Below are positions 9,186 to 18,909 of a stretch of DNA of 64,000 bases, one piece after another. The notes below the pieces were generated by a model. It was not told the origin of the DNA. It did not search any database and was given only the letters and a program-made list of their open reading frames with translations. The stretch is from Peteryoungia aggregata LMG 23059 (GTDB lineage: Bacteria; Pseudomonadota; Alphaproteobacteria; Rhizobiales; Rhizobiaceae): positions 124,001-188,000 of the forward strand of contig NZ_JAUSUW010000008.1 in the NCBI RefSeq assembly GCF_030814435.1. Reading direction: 5' to 3'. Made by a program: the position numbers and the translations under genes. The stretch's first letter is position 1. Each line of letters opens with the position of its first letter.

Positions 9186-9800
9186 TCAGAGGCCCCCGCT
9201 CTGTTGCAGGAAGCTGACGATCCGGTCGACGCCCGCCCCGCGCTTGAGGTCTGTGAAGACGAAGGGCCGCTCGGACCGCATCCGACCGGCATCCCGCTCC
9301 ATCACGTCGAGATCCACGCCGACATGCGGTGCGAGATCCGTCTTGTTGATGATCAGGAGATCGGATCGCGTGATGCCCGGCCCGCCCTTGCGCGGAATTT
9401 CCTCGCCCTGGCAGACCGAGATCACATAGAGCGTGATATCGGCGAGATCCGGCGAGAAGGTCGCGGCAAGATTGTCGCCACCCGATTCGATGAAGACGAC
9501 ATCGAGATCCGGGATCCGGGCATTGAGATCGGCGATCGCCTTGAGGTTGATCGAGGCATCTTCCCGGATCGCGGTGTGCGGACAGCCGCCGGTTTCCACG
9601 CCCACGACGCGGTCAGAGCTCAGGGCCTGCATGCGGATCAACGCATCGGCATCCTCGCGCGTATAAATATCGTTGGTGACAACGGCGACGGAATATTCGT
9701 CGCGCATGGCCTTGCAGAGTTTCTCCGTGAGCGCCGTCTTGCCGGAGCCGACCGGTCCACCGATACCGACGCGAAGGGGACCATTCTTCGATTTCATCAT
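9186..9800 (-). CDS. ureG: Urease accessory protein UreG
   Basis: The SIMIBI-class GTPase that powers nickel insertion into urease, 204 residues. The P-loop GPVGSGKT lies near residues 14-21, and [16 protein letters not shown] carries the conserved Cys-Pro-His nickel motif. IESGGDN and [11 protein letters not shown] are the further GTPase motifs. The frame stays open upstream into ureF, but [15 protein letters not shown] is the family N-terminus. It is the last gene of the urease cluster, 41 bases after ureF, and works with UreE, UreF and UreD. Confidence 0.97.
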   Translation of the reverse strand: MMKSKNGPLRVGIGGPVGSGKTALTEKLCKAMRDEYSVAVVTNDIYTREDADALIRMQALSSDRVVGVETGGCPHTAIREDASINLKAIADLNARIPDLDVVFIESGGDNLAATFSPDLADITLYVISVCQGEEIPRKGGPGITRSDLLIINKTDLAPHVGVDLDVMERDAGRMRSERPFVFTDLKRGAGVDRIVSFLQQSGGL

Positions 9801-9841
9801 GTTCGTCCTGTTGGCCGCCCGGCGATCCGGGACGGGATGAG

Positions 9842-10528
9842 CTAGGATTGGAATAGGCGTGAATACTGAATCTCGTGACGCAGGCTGAGCGTATCCGCGA
9901 TAATGGTTGCCGAGCCGAGATCGTCGAGACTGAGGCGACACAACTCTGCAGCGGCAGCTAGGATGGGCGTCTCTGCCGCCGCTACGATCGCCAGCCCCCG
10001 CGTCTGGCCGATCACGCCGAGACGGATCGCCACCGAGACATAGTGTGAGACCTGCGCATGCAGGAAGGCCGCGACTGCATCTGCTCTCTTCACGCCGTGC
10101 GCAGCAGCCACGGCGCCAACGGCGACGCTGTAGGTCACGGTTCCCGTCAGGTGCCGGATTACAGGATGCGGCCAGGCAGCGGCGGCCTTGACGAAAGCCT
10201 CGCCCAGCCGGGTAATTTCTCCGTACCTTTCGGCAGAACCTGCAAGCGCCGCAGCAAGGGAAAGCAGGTCCTCGAGCGGTTGCCCATCCTGCTGCAGGCG
10301 GTGTGCCTCGCACAGCAGGATCGCGTCATTGCGCAGACCGCCATCGCTCAGCACAACACCGAGCCACGCCTCGAGAGCGTCGCCATCCCTGAGATGCCCC
10401 TCCGTTACAGCGCTTTCCAGGCCTGCCGAATAGGAGAACCCGCCGACCGGGAAGGCCGGCGACAGCCAGGCCATCAACCGGAGCAGTGCCTGCCGCTCCT
10501 GAAATCCCTCGGCAGCGGTATCAGTCAT
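9842..10528 (-). CDS. ureF: Urease accessory protein UreF
   Basis: UreF forms the UreD-UreF-UreG complex on apo-urease and gates GTP hydrolysis by UreG. The signature [20 protein letters not shown] sits at the N-terminus; the rest is all alpha-helical, ending [11 protein letters not shown] as in family members. Length is about 228 residues. The start at 10528 gives an 8-base overlap with the ureE end; an in-frame start at 10567 would add 13 residues and overlap more. Expression is coupled to ureE and ureG. Confidence 0.94.
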   Translation of the reverse strand: MTDTAAEGFQERQALLRLMAWLSPAFPVGGFSYSAGLESAVTEGHLRDGDALEAWLGVVLSDGGLRNDAILLCEAHRLQQDGQPLEDLLSLAAALAGSAERYGEITRLGEAFVKAAAAWPHPVIRHLTGTVTYSVAVGAVAAAHGVKRADAVAAFLHAQVSHYVSVAIRLGVIGQTRGLAIVAAAETPILAAAAELCRLSLDDLGSATIIADTLSLRHEIQYSRLFQS

Positions 10529-10991
10529 GGCCATGACCATGTTCGGTTCCGTGGCTGCCGTGGCCATGATAGGCGCCGCGCACCGGCTGGAACGGCTCGA
10601 TCACCTCGGTCACCGTAGCTCCCAGGCCGGACAGCATGTCGCGAATGACGTGATCGCGCTGGATCAGGATGCGATCAGTCTCGATCTGAGCCGCCAGGTG
10701 GCGGTTGCCGAGGTGCCAGGCGAGTTCGATGAGATGCAGGGTATCACGCGGGCGAATCTCGAACAGTCGCTCCTCCGCTGCCTGGATCTCGATCGTCGTG
10801 CCGTCGTCGAGCACCAACCTGTCCCCATGGTGAAAGAGCACGGGCTCCTTGAGGTCGAGCATGACCATTTCGCCATTGTCGAGATGCAGCAGCTTGCGTC
10901 TCAGGTGACGACCATCATGGGGAAGAACAACGGTCCCTTCCGGCGCATCCGCAATGGAACCGGCAGGTTTGAAAGACGTCGCACGCTGCAT
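10521..10991 (-). CDS. ureE: Urease accessory protein UreE (nickel metallochaperone)
   Basis: UreE hands nickel to UreG, 156 residues. The N-terminal peptide-binding domain contains [22 protein letters not shown], and the C-terminal metal-binding domain holds [15 protein letters not shown] with the interfacial His. The tail is histidine-rich ([15 protein letters not shown]) and serves as a nickel reservoir. The start at 10991 follows GGAG eight bases upstream; the frame is open 12 codons further but lacks a ribosome site there. ureF overlaps its end. Confidence 0.95.
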   Translation of the reverse strand: MQRATSFKPAGSIADAPEGTVVLPHDGRHLRRKLLHLDNGEMVMLDLKEPVLFHHGDRLVLDDGTTIEIQAAEERLFEIRPRDTLHLIELAWHLGNRHLAAQIETDRILIQRDHVIRDMLSGLGATVTEVIEPFQPVRGAYHGHGSHGTEHGHGHD

Positions 10992-11056
10992 GAAAACTCC
11001 GACATGGCTGTTTTTTGAACCATGCACAGGAATAAGGCAGGCGGCAAGATCGTTCT

Positions 11057-11932
11057 TCAGCCACGCAGGCTGGACACACCAAAAAGCCGGGCATCGTCCC
11101 CCACCTCATGTTCGTAATCCGGCTTGGGCTGGCAGAGGGTCCGCTCGTGGATCACCCGGTCGCGACCGTTGCCCTTTGCAACATAAAGGGCCTGGTCGGC
11201 AGCGGCATAGACGCTTTCGGCGCGAAAGCCGCGCTGGAACTCAGCCACTCCCACGGAGATCGTCACCGAGAGTTCGACATCGTCGAACGTGATCGCTTCC
11301 GCAGCCACGCAGCGCCGTGCCAGTTCGACCTGCACCAGCCGCTGTTCCCAGCTGCCACCCTTCAGGATGACGCCGAATTCCTCCCCGCCAAGCCTCGCCA
11401 CGAGATGCGCCTCACCGAACACGCGACGCAACACGGCGGCAATCGCCTGAAGAACCTGATCGCCGGCCTGGTGGCCCAAACGATCGTTGATCAGCTTGAA
11501 GCGGTCGATATCGATGATCGCCAGCGAGGCCTCGCCGTCGATCCGGGTGAAGGCGTCGTTGAAGGCACGTCGATTGGCGAGCCCGGACAGGCTGTCAGTT
11601 CGGCTCAGCCGCTCGAACTCGGCCCGGGAGCGCGACAGATCCCGGATGACATGACCAACAATGAAGGCGAGTACACCGGAAAGGACCCCACCGAACATCC
11701 AGGAGAACACGACCGTGAGCCTGATCATCTGATCGACCGGCAATGCGAGGATGCGCAGTCCGTAGAGCACCGGCAACGAGCCGAGACCGGCGACACTGGT
11801 AAGGATGATCGATCGAAAGCTCACCGCAAGCGCGAAGCTAAGGATCCCACCTGGGTTTTCCAGCCCGCCGAGATCGATAGGCTGCCAAAGCCACTTTCCG
11901 ATGCGAATCACCGCCTGCTCCTTCATGAACAT
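11057..11932 (-). CDS. Membrane GGDEF protein (probable diguanylate cyclase)
   Basis: A 291-residue protein with two hydrophobic segments (about 30-65 and 70-100), then a GGDEF domain (about 110-265). The active-site loop reads GGEEF, an accepted active variant; [11 protein letters not shown] and [19 protein letters not shown] are the usual metal and nucleotide motifs. The product-inhibition I-site RxxD ahead of the loop is missing (GEAH in its place). No known sensor domain is seen. It sits between ureC and ureE on the same strand. A link between c-di-GMP and urease is possible but not shown. Confidence 0.88.
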   Translation of the reverse strand: MFMKEQAVIRIGKWLWQPIDLGGLENPGGILSFALAVSFRSIILTSVAGLGSLPVLYGLRILALPVDQMIRLTVVFSWMFGGVLSGVLAFIVGHVIRDLSRSRAEFERLSRTDSLSGLANRRAFNDAFTRIDGEASLAIIDIDRFKLINDRLGHQAGDQVLQAIAAVLRRVFGEAHLVARLGGEEFGVILKGGSWEQRLVQVELARRCVAAEAITFDDVELSVTISVGVAEFQRGFRAESVYAAADQALYVAKGNGRDRVIHERTLCQPKPDYEHEVGDDARLFGVSSLRG

Positions 11933-12134
11933 GCTTCATGGATTAGGCAGCACGGCTTCCCTAATCCCTAATGGAATCATTCAAATGCGATGCATCATGC
12001 AGATGCAGGAAGAACAACCTAAAAAGGCCGAAATCACAACCCTGAAATGAAACGGGATCGCAGGCACACCCGACTAAAGTCTGGCATTGCACCGCAGCCT
12101 GGCGGATGACAATCGCAATGCAGTGGAGGCCTTT

Positions 12135-12857
12135 TCAGCGTCCTCGACCGCTGTTGTGCAGATCCACGGAAAGGTCGAGGAGTTGCGGCAGCGGCGTCCA
12201 CCATCCGGTGCGCACGCCCCCGGCCCGCAGCACGGCCGCAGTCCAGGTATTGCAGCCGACAAAGGCGTTGAAGGCGCCGTTCGCCTCAAAGAAGGCATCG
12301 TCCGCCCCATAGGCGGCGCCGGGAATGGGCACTGGCAGACCACCATCGCGGACAAAGCTCTCGCGGATCGCCGCGATCATCCGGCTGCGCCCCTCCTGCG
12401 AGATCATGAGAGGCCGTACAGAAGGGTGACTCTCGTCGATCGCTCCGGCAATCGAGACATGCAGCACGGATCGATCGATGGTCAGCGCCTTCAACACCGG
12501 CAGCGGCCGGATGTCACTCCAGGTCGGCGTCTCGATATAAAAGGACCGCCCGCCCCAGCCGATGATCAGATACTCGACGCCGGGCATATCGACCGGCAGG
12601 CCCGATGGAATGAGGTCGGCAAAGGCCGCCCGCACGTGGTCATCAACCGGCAGCGCGATATCGGTATGGATCGGATTGGCGAGCAGCAGGATTTCGCGGG
12701 TTGGCGGCTTGCCATCGCCACCAAATGAAGAGGAGAACGGGCGTGGCAAGAGCGTGCAGAGGATGAGCATGAAGATAGCGAGAAGGCCTAAAAATGCCGT
12801 TCGGTGAACAACACCTCTCAAAACATCTCCAACTGAGCTAAGGCGGCTTCTACGCAC
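12135..12857 (-). CDS. TIGR02117/DUF2459 family protein
   Basis: A 240-residue protein with one N-terminal membrane segment (about 18-40), then a conserved DUF2459 domain. The domain includes NPIHTDIALPV, YLIIGWGGRSFYIETPTW and GCNTWTAAVLRAGG; the conserved His and Cys suggest an NlpC/P60-like catalytic fold, which is inference. The function is unknown. Relatives occur in many alphaproteobacteria, including near urease genes. It is part of the run of extra genes between ureC and ureE. Confidence 0.8.
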   Translation of the reverse strand: MRRSRLSSVGDVLRGVVHRTAFLGLLAIFMLILCTLLPRPFSSSFGGDGKPPTREILLLANPIHTDIALPVDDHVRAAFADLIPSGLPVDMPGVEYLIIGWGGRSFYIETPTWSDIRPLPVLKALTIDRSVLHVSIAGAIDESHPSVRPLMISQEGRSRMIAAIRESFVRDGGLPVPIPGAAYGADDAFFEANGAFNAFVGCNTWTAAVLRAGGVRTGWWTPLPQLLDLSVDLHNSGRGR

Positions 12858-12896
12858 CGACCAAGGATTAAAATTTAGAGGTTCAGATCTTTTTGT

Positions 12897-13301
12897 TTAA
12901 TAGTCTGCCGCGACCCAAATGCGATAAACACCTACCCAGAACAAGACCAGTGATATTGCTGCTATGGCACCACCGCCAACGTTGAGCAGTGCTCCTCTTT
13001 TCCAACCTACTTTTTCCGGAGCCATCAAAGAAGCAGCATAACTCTGATTGGAGTAGTAAGCGAAAAACATCGCGAGAACTGCCACTCCAGCACCAGCGGC
13101 GAACAGTGCAAGAGAGCGCACCATCTCTTGCACGAGAAGAGAATACTCTGATGCGACCCCATCTTTTCCGAGTGCTTGAGCCAAAAACGCGAGTATGGCT
13201 ATGCTGGCACCTCCATTGAGTAGAAGAAGTGCCTTTAGTCCATTAGTAGCAGCCTCCAGCGAGGCAGCTTCTAAGCGCGCTATCCTGTCATCTTGGCTCA
13301 A
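12897..13301 (-). CDS. Small membrane protein of unknown function
   Basis: A 134-residue protein with a short charged helix (SQDDRIARLEAASLEAATNG) and three membrane spans (about 25-43, 62-83, 107-128). The start appears to be TTG at 13301: an in-frame stop lies seven codons upstream and GAGGGG sits five bases before it. The DNA from about 12860 to 13320 is visibly poorer in GC than the flanking urease genes, so this gene was probably inserted into the operon later. No family recognised. Confidence 0.6.
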   Translation of the reverse strand: MSQDDRIARLEAASLEAATNGLKALLLLNGGASIAILAFLAQALGKDGVASEYSLLVQEMVRSLALFAAGAGVAVLAMFFAYYSNQSYAASLMAPEKVGWKRGALLNVGGGAIAAISLVLFWVGVYRIWVAADY

Positions 13302-13341
13302 ACCAACCCCTCATCTTCCATAAAAGTGAACAAGATCACAC

Positions 13342-15054
13342 TCAGAACAGGAAATACCGCTGCGCCATCGGCAGCTTGGTCGCCGGCTCGCAGGTCAGAA
13401 GCTCACCATCTGCGCGCACTTCGTAGGTTTCCGGATCCACTTCCACATGCGGCGTCAAGTCGTTGTGGATCATCGACTTTTTCGAAATGCCGCCACGGGT
13501 GTTCTTGACCGCCACCAGCTGCTTGGCAATGCCGAGGCGATTGGCGAGACCGGCATCGAGCGCCGCCTGGCTGACGAAGGTGACGGAGGTATTGGTGCGC
13601 GCCTTGCCATAGGCACCGAACATCGGACGATAATGCACCGGCTGCGGCGTCGGGATCGAGGCGTTCGGATCGCCCATCGGCGCGGCGGCAATCATGCCCC
13701 CCATCAGGATCATGTCAGGCTTGACGCCGAAGAAAGCCGGGTTCCAGATGACAAGATCGGCGCGCTTGCCGACTTCGACCGATCCGATCTCATGGGACAC
13801 CCCATGGGCGATCGCCGGGTTGATCGTGTATTTCGCGATATAACGCTTGGCGCGCATATTGTCGTTATCGCCCGTCTCGGACGGCAGCGCACCGCGCTGG
13901 CGCTTCATCTTGTCCGCCGTCTGCCAGGTGCGGATGATGACTTCGCCGACGCGGCCCATGGCCTGGCTGTCCGACGAGATGATCGAGAAGGCACCGATAT
14001 CGTGCAGGATGTCTTCCGCCGCGATGGTTTCCTTGCGGATGCGGCTCTCGGCAAAGGCGATGTCTTCCGGGATCGACGAGGACAGGTGATGGCAGACCAT
14101 CAGCATGTCCAGGTGCTCGGCAACCGTGTTGACGGTGTAGGGCCGGGTCGGATTGGTCGACGACGGGATGACATTCATCTGGCCGCAGATCTTGATGATA
14201 TCAGGTGCGTGGCCACCGCCCGCGCCCTCGGTGTGGAAAGCATGGATCGTGCGGCCACGGATGGCGTTGACGGTATCCTCGACGAAGCCGCTTTCGTTCA
14301 GCGTGTCGGTATGGATCATCACCTGCACGTCATACTGATCGGCGACCGAAAGGCAGCAGTCGATGGCGCCGGGCGTCGTGCCCCAGTCCTCATGCAGCTT
14401 GAGCGAGGTCGCACCGCCCAGGACCATTTCCTCGAGCGCGCCGGGCAGAGAGGCATTGCCCTTGCCGGCAAAAGCAAGGTTCATCGGAAAGGCATCCGCC
14501 GCCTCGATCATCCGCGCGATATGCCAGGGGCCGGGCGTGCAGGTCGTAGCGAGCGTGCCATGCGCCGGCCCCGTGCCACCGCCCAGCATGCAGGTGAGGC
14601 CGGACATCAGCGCTTCCTCGATCTGCTGCGGGCAGATGAAGTGGATATGCGCATCCATGCCACCGGCGGTGACGATCTTACCCTCGCCGGCAACCGCCTC
14701 CGTGCCCGGACCGACGATGATGTTGACGTTGGGTTGCGTATCCGGATTACCGGCCTTGCCGATCGCAACGATGCGACCGTCCTTGAGGCCGATATCGGCT
14801 TTAACGATGCCCCAGTGGTCAAGGATCAGCGCATTGGTGATGACGGTGTCCACAGCGCCGTTTGCGCGCGTCACCTGGCTCTGGCCCATGCCGTCGCGGA
14901 TGACCTTGCCGCCGCCGAACTTCACCTCTTCGCCATAGGTGGTGAAATCCTTCTCCACCTCGATGAACAGCTCCGTATCTGCAAGACGCACCTTGTCGCC
15001 CGTGGTCGGACCGAACATCGAAGCATAGGCGGCGCGGGACATCTTGTAGGACAT
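13342..15054 (-). CDS. ureC: Urease alpha subunit UreC (catalytic)
   Basis: The catalytic subunit that hydrolyses urea to ammonia and carbamate, 570 residues as usual. All nickel-centre residues are visible: His136 and His138 (MDAHIHF), the lysine to be carbamylated Lys219 with His221 (SLKLHEDWG), His248, His274 and Asp362 ([11 protein letters not shown]). The flap Cys321-His322 lies in [13 protein letters not shown]. It assembles with UreA and UreB in the cytoplasm; UreDEFG activate it. The GT29-like gene ends six bases before its start codon. Nothing suggests decay. Confidence 0.98.
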   Translation of the reverse strand: MSYKMSRAAYASMFGPTTGDKVRLADTELFIEVEKDFTTYGEEVKFGGGKVIRDGMGQSQVTRANGAVDTVITNALILDHWGIVKADIGLKDGRIVAIGKAGNPDTQPNVNIIVGPGTEAVAGEGKIVTAGGMDAHIHFICPQQIEEALMSGLTCMLGGGTGPAHGTLATTCTPGPWHIARMIEAADAFPMNLAFAGKGNASLPGALEEMVLGGATSLKLHEDWGTTPGAIDCCLSVADQYDVQVMIHTDTLNESGFVEDTVNAIRGRTIHAFHTEGAGGGHAPDIIKICGQMNVIPSSTNPTRPYTVNTVAEHLDMLMVCHHLSSSIPEDIAFAESRIRKETIAAEDILHDIGAFSIISSDSQAMGRVGEVIIRTWQTADKMKRQRGALPSETGDNDNMRAKRYIAKYTINPAIAHGVSHEIGSVEVGKRADLVIWNPAFFGVKPDMILMGGMIAAAPMGDPNASIPTPQPVHYRPMFGAYGKARTNTSVTFVSQAALDAGLANRLGIAKQLVAVKNTRGGISKKSMIHNDLTPHVEVDPETYEVRADGELLTCEPATKLPMAQRYFLF

Positions 15055-15059
15055 GGGCG

Positions 15060-15710
15060 TCAGGTTCCTTGGGCGAGGGAGGAAGCAAAGAGGGGTTGTA
15101 GCCGCATCACGCGGCCGCTGGTTATGTAACGGTCGACCAGCCGGCGCTCGGCGTCAAAGGGATGTCCGTCCCAGCCGCTGTGGCCGAAGCCGGCGAGGAT
15201 GAGGGTATCCTCGGCATGGTGAGGGTCAGAAAGCAGCGCCTGGATGACCACCATGCCACTGGAGGGCACGACATACGGTTCTGCATCTAGGGCCACCAAT
15301 GCCGCGTCGAGTGCTTCGTGGATGTCTCGATTGATGATCCGGTGCTGCTTGCCTTTGGCCGTCGCGAAGGCCTCAAAACCGTCGGTATAGTCGTCGCAGA
15401 AATCGTCGAGCTCGGGATGCGTGATCGCCAGCTGCGGCTTCAATTCAGCGAATTTGTCAGGGTCGCGCACCGACCAGATTTCTGCGGTGCGGTTCACCGC
15501 CTCGCTGTCGCGCCAGGCCGGATCGGCCAGCATCGTGGCACCCGGGCGCCCGGTATTGCAGACGGCGATGATATCGGTCTTGCGGCCGGCCCCACCGAAG
15601 TTGCGGCTGCCGTTGAAGCGGATGACGAGGTCGGCGGAGTCGATAAGGGGCGCGGCCCCCTCATCGACAGGTCCATTGCCCACAATCATGATCTGTCCAG
15701 CCCGAGCCAT
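15060..15710 (-). CDS. Sialyltransferase-like (GT29-like) urease-operon protein
   Basis: A 216-residue protein usually labelled only as a urease operon accessory protein. It carries two patterns that recall GT29 sialyltransferase motifs: L-like [11 protein letters not shown]...[13 protein letters not shown] at the N-terminus, and S-like [12 protein letters not shown] followed by [17 protein letters not shown] near the C-terminus. There is no signal peptide or membrane helix, so it is probably cytoplasmic. The start is supported by GAGGGTGTGACGCG before the ATG. It sits between the lprI-like gene and ureC. A glycosyltransferase-like fold is inferred; the acceptor and any urease role are unknown. 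Confidence 0.7.
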   Translation of the reverse strand: MARAGQIMIVGNGPVDEGAAPLIDSADLVIRFNGSRNFGGAGRKTDIIAVCNTGRPGATMLADPAWRDSEAVNRTAEIWSVRDPDKFAELKPQLAITHPELDDFCDDYTDGFEAFATAKGKQHRIINRDIHEALDAALVALDAEPYVVPSSGMVVIQALLSDPHHAEDTLILAGFGHSGWDGHPFDAERRLVDRYITSGRVMRLQPLFASSLAQGT

Positions 15711-15722
15711 CGCGTCACACCC

Positions 15723-16151
15723 TCAGTAGAGCCCGACCAGCGATTTCAGATCCTCGGTGCGGCGCTTCGTCAGCTCCGCCAGGCAGGATGAAACCATCAA
15801 CGGCTGCATGGAACCACCTTCAACCGAGTAACCTTCGACATCGCAGGCCGCGTCGCGATAGGCGAGCCAGGCACGTTGCGAAGCCAGAAGCCGCTTGGCT
15901 GCCCCATTATCGCCTGAGGGTGGCGACGCCTTGTCCCATTCAAGCATGGCGGCGCGCGTCTCGGCCCATTGGGCATTCATCGCGGCATCGGCTTTTCGAT
16001 AGTCCTCGGCCGCACACTGGTTCATGTCGGCCTGGGTCTGGGCATTGTTGCAATCGACGTCCCGCACGTCCTCACCCGAGGCCGGCGCGTCTTGCAGCAA
16101 TACGCAACCGCAAACCATCAGGATCACGCTCCAGTTCATCGCTCGCCCCAT
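15723..16151 (-). CDS. LprI-like (DUF1311) secreted protein
   Basis: About 142 residues: an N-terminal signal sequence (ILMVCGCVLLQDAPASGE) followed by a lysozyme-inhibitor LprI-like domain. It has the typical paired cysteines and the pattern CNNAQTQADMNQCAAEDYRKADAAMN, then RAWLAYRDAACDVEGYSVEGGS. The ATG at 16151 follows GGGGG at good spacing. It is probably periplasmic. Members occur in many operons and only some inhibit lysozyme, so the urease context says little about its job. Confidence 0.82.
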   Translation of the reverse strand: MGRAMNWSVILMVCGCVLLQDAPASGEDVRDVDCNNAQTQADMNQCAAEDYRKADAAMNAQWAETRAAMLEWDKASPPSGDNGAAKRLLASQRAWLAYRDAACDVEGYSVEGGSMQPLMVSSCLAELTKRRTEDLKSLVGLY

Positions 16152-16175
16152 GACCAAGCCCCCGCCTCGCCCATA

Positions 16176-16481
16176 TCAGAGACTGCCCATCACCTGCTGG
16201 CGGAAACCATAGACCTCGCGCTTGCCCGACAGCGGGATCAGCGTCACCTGCCGAGTCTGGCCAGGTTCAAAACGCACGGCCGTGCCCGCCGGAATATCGA
16301 GCCGCATGCCGCGCGTCTTTTCACGCTCGAAAATCAGCCCGGCATTGGTCTCGAAGAAATGGTAGTGGCTGCCGACCTGCACCGGGCGGTCGCCGCTGTT
16401 CGACACCTCGATCGTGACGGTCGGATGGCCGGCATTCAGCTCTATTTCGCCTGGAGCGGCAATGATTTGACCGGGGATCAT
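16176..16481 (-). CDS. ureB: Urease beta subunit UreB
   Basis: Structural urease subunit of 101 residues, beginning [18 protein letters not shown]. The conserved core [20 protein letters not shown] and [16 protein letters not shown] are present. AAGGAG lies six bases before the ATG at 16481, which fixes the start five codons inside the longer open frame. It lies between the DUF1272 gene and the lprI-like gene, separated from ureC by two extra genes. Confidence 0.97.
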   Translation of the reverse strand: MIPGQIIAAPGEIELNAGHPTVTIEVSNSGDRPVQVGSHYHFFETNAGLIFEREKTRGMRLDIPAGTAVRFEPGQTRQVTLIPLSGKREVYGFRQQVMGSL

Positions 16482-16501
16482 CGATCTCTCCTTCAACAGG
16501 T

Positions 16502-16756
16502 TCAGGCAGCGCGCGAAGGCTGGCAGCCCTCGGCTTTCAGGATACGTTTGGTGGACGCCGGATTGTTGACCAGCTTGGCGGCAGGCCGCACCGGCCGGCG
16601 CACAAGTTCACCGCCGCAATTCGGGCACAGGCCGGCAAGCGTGGTCTCAGCACAATCGGCGCAATAGGTGCATTCGAAGCTGCAGATCATCGCCAGGCTC
16701 TCCGGCGGCAGGTCCTTGTCGCAGCACTCGCAGTTCGGTCGAAGCTCCAGCGCCAT
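16502..16756 (-). CDS. DUF1272 zinc-ribbon-like protein
   Basis: An 84-residue cytoplasmic protein with four cysteine pairs: [15 protein letters not shown] and CPNC. Together they suggest a small zinc-binding treble-clef or ribbon. It matches the DUF1272 family, which is often a lone small gene in proteobacteria. It lies between ureA and ureB, 11 and 20 bases from its neighbours. Function unknown; a metal-handling part in nickel-dependent urease assembly is conceivable but unproven. Confidence 0.85.
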   Translation of the reverse strand: MALELRPNCECCDKDLPPESLAMICSFECTYCADCAETTLAGLCPNCGGELVRRPVRPAAKLVNNPASTKRILKAEGCQPSRAA

Positions 16757-16767
16757 GATCTCAGTCC

Positions 16768-17070
16768 TCAGCGAATGGGTTCGTGCACGGTGACAAGCTT
16801 CGTGCCATCGGGGAAGGTCGCCTCGATCTGCACGTCGTGGATCATCTCGGCAATGCCTTCCATCACCTGGTCGCGGGTAATCACATGCGCACCCGCCTCC
16901 ATGAGATCGGCCACGGCCCGCCCGTCGCGCGCACCTTCGACGACGAAGTCGGTGATCAGTGCAATCGCTTCCGGATAGTTGAGCTTCACGCCCCGTTCGA
17001 GCCGCCGCCGGGCGACCATGGCCGCCATCGCGATCAGCAGTTTGTCCTTTTCCCGCGGCGTCAGATTCAT
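16768..17070 (-). CDS. ureA: Urease gamma subunit UreA
   Basis: The 100-residue gamma subunit starts [35 protein letters not shown] and ends [15 protein letters not shown], the canonical termini. It packs against UreB and UreC in the trimeric holoenzyme. It follows ureD by 22 bases and is the first structural gene of the cluster. Confidence 0.98.
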   Translation of the reverse strand: MNLTPREKDKLLIAMAAMVARRRLERGVKLNYPEAIALITDFVVEGARDGRAVADLMEAGAHVITRDQVMEGIAEMIHDVQIEATFPDGTKLVTVHEPIR

Positions 17071-17092
17071 GCGTGCTCCAATGGCGTGTTCG

Positions 17093-17923
17093 TCAGAGAT
17101 TCCAGACTTTTGGCACAGACGCGCCCCCGCGCAAGGCCGAAATGACGGGCAACAGGATTTTTCTCAAGGCAAAGCCGTCAGGGGCGGCCACACGGGCAAC
17201 AAGCTTGCCTTGCCAATGACTTACGCCGCCCATTTCTTCACCGATCTGCTCACGAATTGGGCGAACGAGCGCTTCGGCGCGGGGACTGACGAGGATCAGT
17301 GTGGCGAAGGCCACGCGACCTGCAAGCACCGCCCGGGAGGCGACGAGACCGGCCACGTCACCCTCAAGCCTCAGCTCTTCGGCATGCAACAATTGCCCGC
17401 CGCACCGAATCCGCCAGCGGTCGCGCACGAGACCGGTGTTCATCGCCTCGCCCATCGCCTTGCGTCCGAGCAGGATCGCCTCGACCGCGAGAAACTCGGC
17501 ACCCTCGGCAAGATCGACCTCCAGCCGGCGAGTGAGCGACGCATTGTCGAAGAGAATGCTTTCCTGCGGCAGCCAGTGCATCCGGGCGCCCTCGCCCACC
17601 TCGATCCGGGTGGTGATCGCACCGGTGCCTGATGACGCCTTGTAGATCTTCTCGCAGGCCTGGGTCGTGGCGGTCAAAAAGCTGCCGGGGCCGGCGCGGA
17701 AATTCCAGTCGAACTGGTCGCCACCCGTCAAGCCGCCCGACGTATTGATCGTCACGGCTTCAAGCTCGTCGGTAAAGCTCTCCGGCAGGCGGATCTTGGC
17801 CGCGCCCTCCTGATAGAGTTCGGCAATCCGTGTGCGTCCGCCGAGGAATTTGGTCACAAGCCGACCAACCCCGCGCGACCGCTGCGCACGCCCAGCCTTG
17901 ACCGGAACAGTCATCAGATCCAC
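17093..17923 (-). CDS. ureD: Urease accessory protein UreD
   Basis: UreD (UreH-type) is the scaffold that binds apo-urease and recruits UreF and UreG. The 276-residue sequence has the family block [37 protein letters not shown] and [14 protein letters not shown]. The GTG at 17923 has GGAGG at 10 bases; an ATG at 17914 is an alternative. It heads the urease cluster and follows urtE, on the same strand, by only 71 bases, so uptake and hydrolysis genes may share transcripts. Confidence 0.95.
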   Translation of the reverse strand: MDLMTVPVKAGRAQRSRGVGRLVTKFLGGRTRIAELYQEGAAKIRLPESFTDELEAVTINTSGGLTGGDQFDWNFRAGPGSFLTATTQACEKIYKASSGTGAITTRIEVGEGARMHWLPQESILFDNASLTRRLEVDLAEGAEFLAVEAILLGRKAMGEAMNTGLVRDRWRIRCGGQLLHAEELRLEGDVAGLVASRAVLAGRVAFATLILVSPRAEALVRPIREQIGEEMGGVSHWQGKLVARVAAPDGFALRKILLPVISALRGGASVPKVWNL

Positions 17924-17994
17924 CGCTCAACCGCCTCCATGAAACTCGTCAGACGACTGGCGTCGCATGATTTTCGCGTCGAGACAAGCAGAGC

Positions 17995-18690
17995 TCACAC
18001 GGTCAGATGGCGCCGTGCCTCCGGCGTATCCAGCGTTTCGGCTGCGCCTTCATGCACGATCTCGCCGCGATCCATGATGTAGACATGGTCGGCAAGCTCA
18101 CGGCAGAAATCGAGATACTGTTCGACCAAGAGGATCGCCATGCCTGTCGTGTCGCGCAGATAACGGATCGCCCGGCCGATATCCTTGATGATCGACGGCT
18201 GGATGCCTTCGGTCGGCTCGTCGAGCACCAGGATCTTCGGCCGTGTCACCATGGCGCGCCCGATCGCAAGCTGCTGTTGCTGGCCACCGGAGAGGTCCCC
18301 CCCGCGCCGCGACAACATCGAATCAAGCACCGGAAACAGGCTGAAGATGTCGTCGGGGATATAGCGATCCTTGCGGTCGAGAGGCGCGTAACCTGTTTCC
18401 AGGTTCTCCTTGACGGTCAACAGCGGAAAGATCTCGCGCCCCTGCGGCACATAACCCACCCCGTTGCGCGCCCGGTTGAACGGCGCCATGCCGTTGAGCT
18501 TTTGACCGTTGAAGGTGATCGTGCCGGCAGACACCGCATGCTGGCCGGTAATGGCGCGCAAGAGCGACGACTTGCCGACCCCGTTGCGGCCAAGCACGCA
18601 GGTGATCTTGCCCATCTCGGCGTTGATGGAGACCCCACGCAGGGCTTGCGCTGCGCCGTAGTGCAGATTGACGTTTTCGACTGTCAGCAT
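17995..18690 (-). CDS. urtE: Urea ABC transporter ATPase UrtE
   Basis: A LivF-like ATPase of 231 residues. Walker A is GRNGVGKSS, the signature LSGGQQQQLAIGRAM, and Walker B ILVLDEPTEG followed by IQPSIIKDIGRAIRYL, which is the UrtE-type wording. The N-terminus MLTVENVNLHYGAAQALRGVS is complete. It is the last urt gene and is followed by ureD. It is separated from urtD by a 219-base gap filled with inverted repeats. Confidence 0.95.
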   Translation of the reverse strand: MLTVENVNLHYGAAQALRGVSINAEMGKITCVLGRNGVGKSSLLRAITGQHAVSAGTITFNGQKLNGMAPFNRARNGVGYVPQGREIFPLLTVKENLETGYAPLDRKDRYIPDDIFSLFPVLDSMLSRRGGDLSGGQQQQLAIGRAMVTRPKILVLDEPTEGIQPSIIKDIGRAIRYLRDTTGMAILLVEQYLDFCRELADHVYIMDRGEIVHEGAAETLDTPEARRHLTV

Positions 18691-18723
18691 GATGCGGGTT
18701 CCTCGCTCGGTTGGTGCGAGGGG

Positions 18724-18889
18724 TTACCCCCCTCTGTCACTGCGTGACATCTCCCCCACAAGGGGGGAGAGTGGAGCCAGCCAGCCAGCCCCGCGATAAT
18801 CTGAACGCTTGCAGGGAGGCGAGCGGCCAGCCCCGCGCCGCTCTCCCCCCCTGTGGGGGAGATGCCCGGCAGGGCAGAGGGGGGTATCC
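18724..18889. repeat. Inverted pair of mosaic palindromes between urtD and urtE
   Basis: Two near-complementary arms, about 18724-18771 and 18841-18889, each contain CATCTCCCCCACA or its complement and a CCCCCTCTG end. The arms differ in the variable centre (TCACTGCGTGA versus CCTGCCGGG). An RNA could form a hairpin of about 48-bp arms. Such a structure within an operon often sets relative expression or mRNA stability. Confidence 0.75.
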
Positions 18890-18909
18890 CGAGAACTGCG
18901 CTCATCCCA

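Noticed and set aside
9801..10313. N-terminal extension of the ureG frame
   Set aside because: It overlaps ureF and does not resemble UreG; the [15 protein letters not shown] start at 9800 matches the family.
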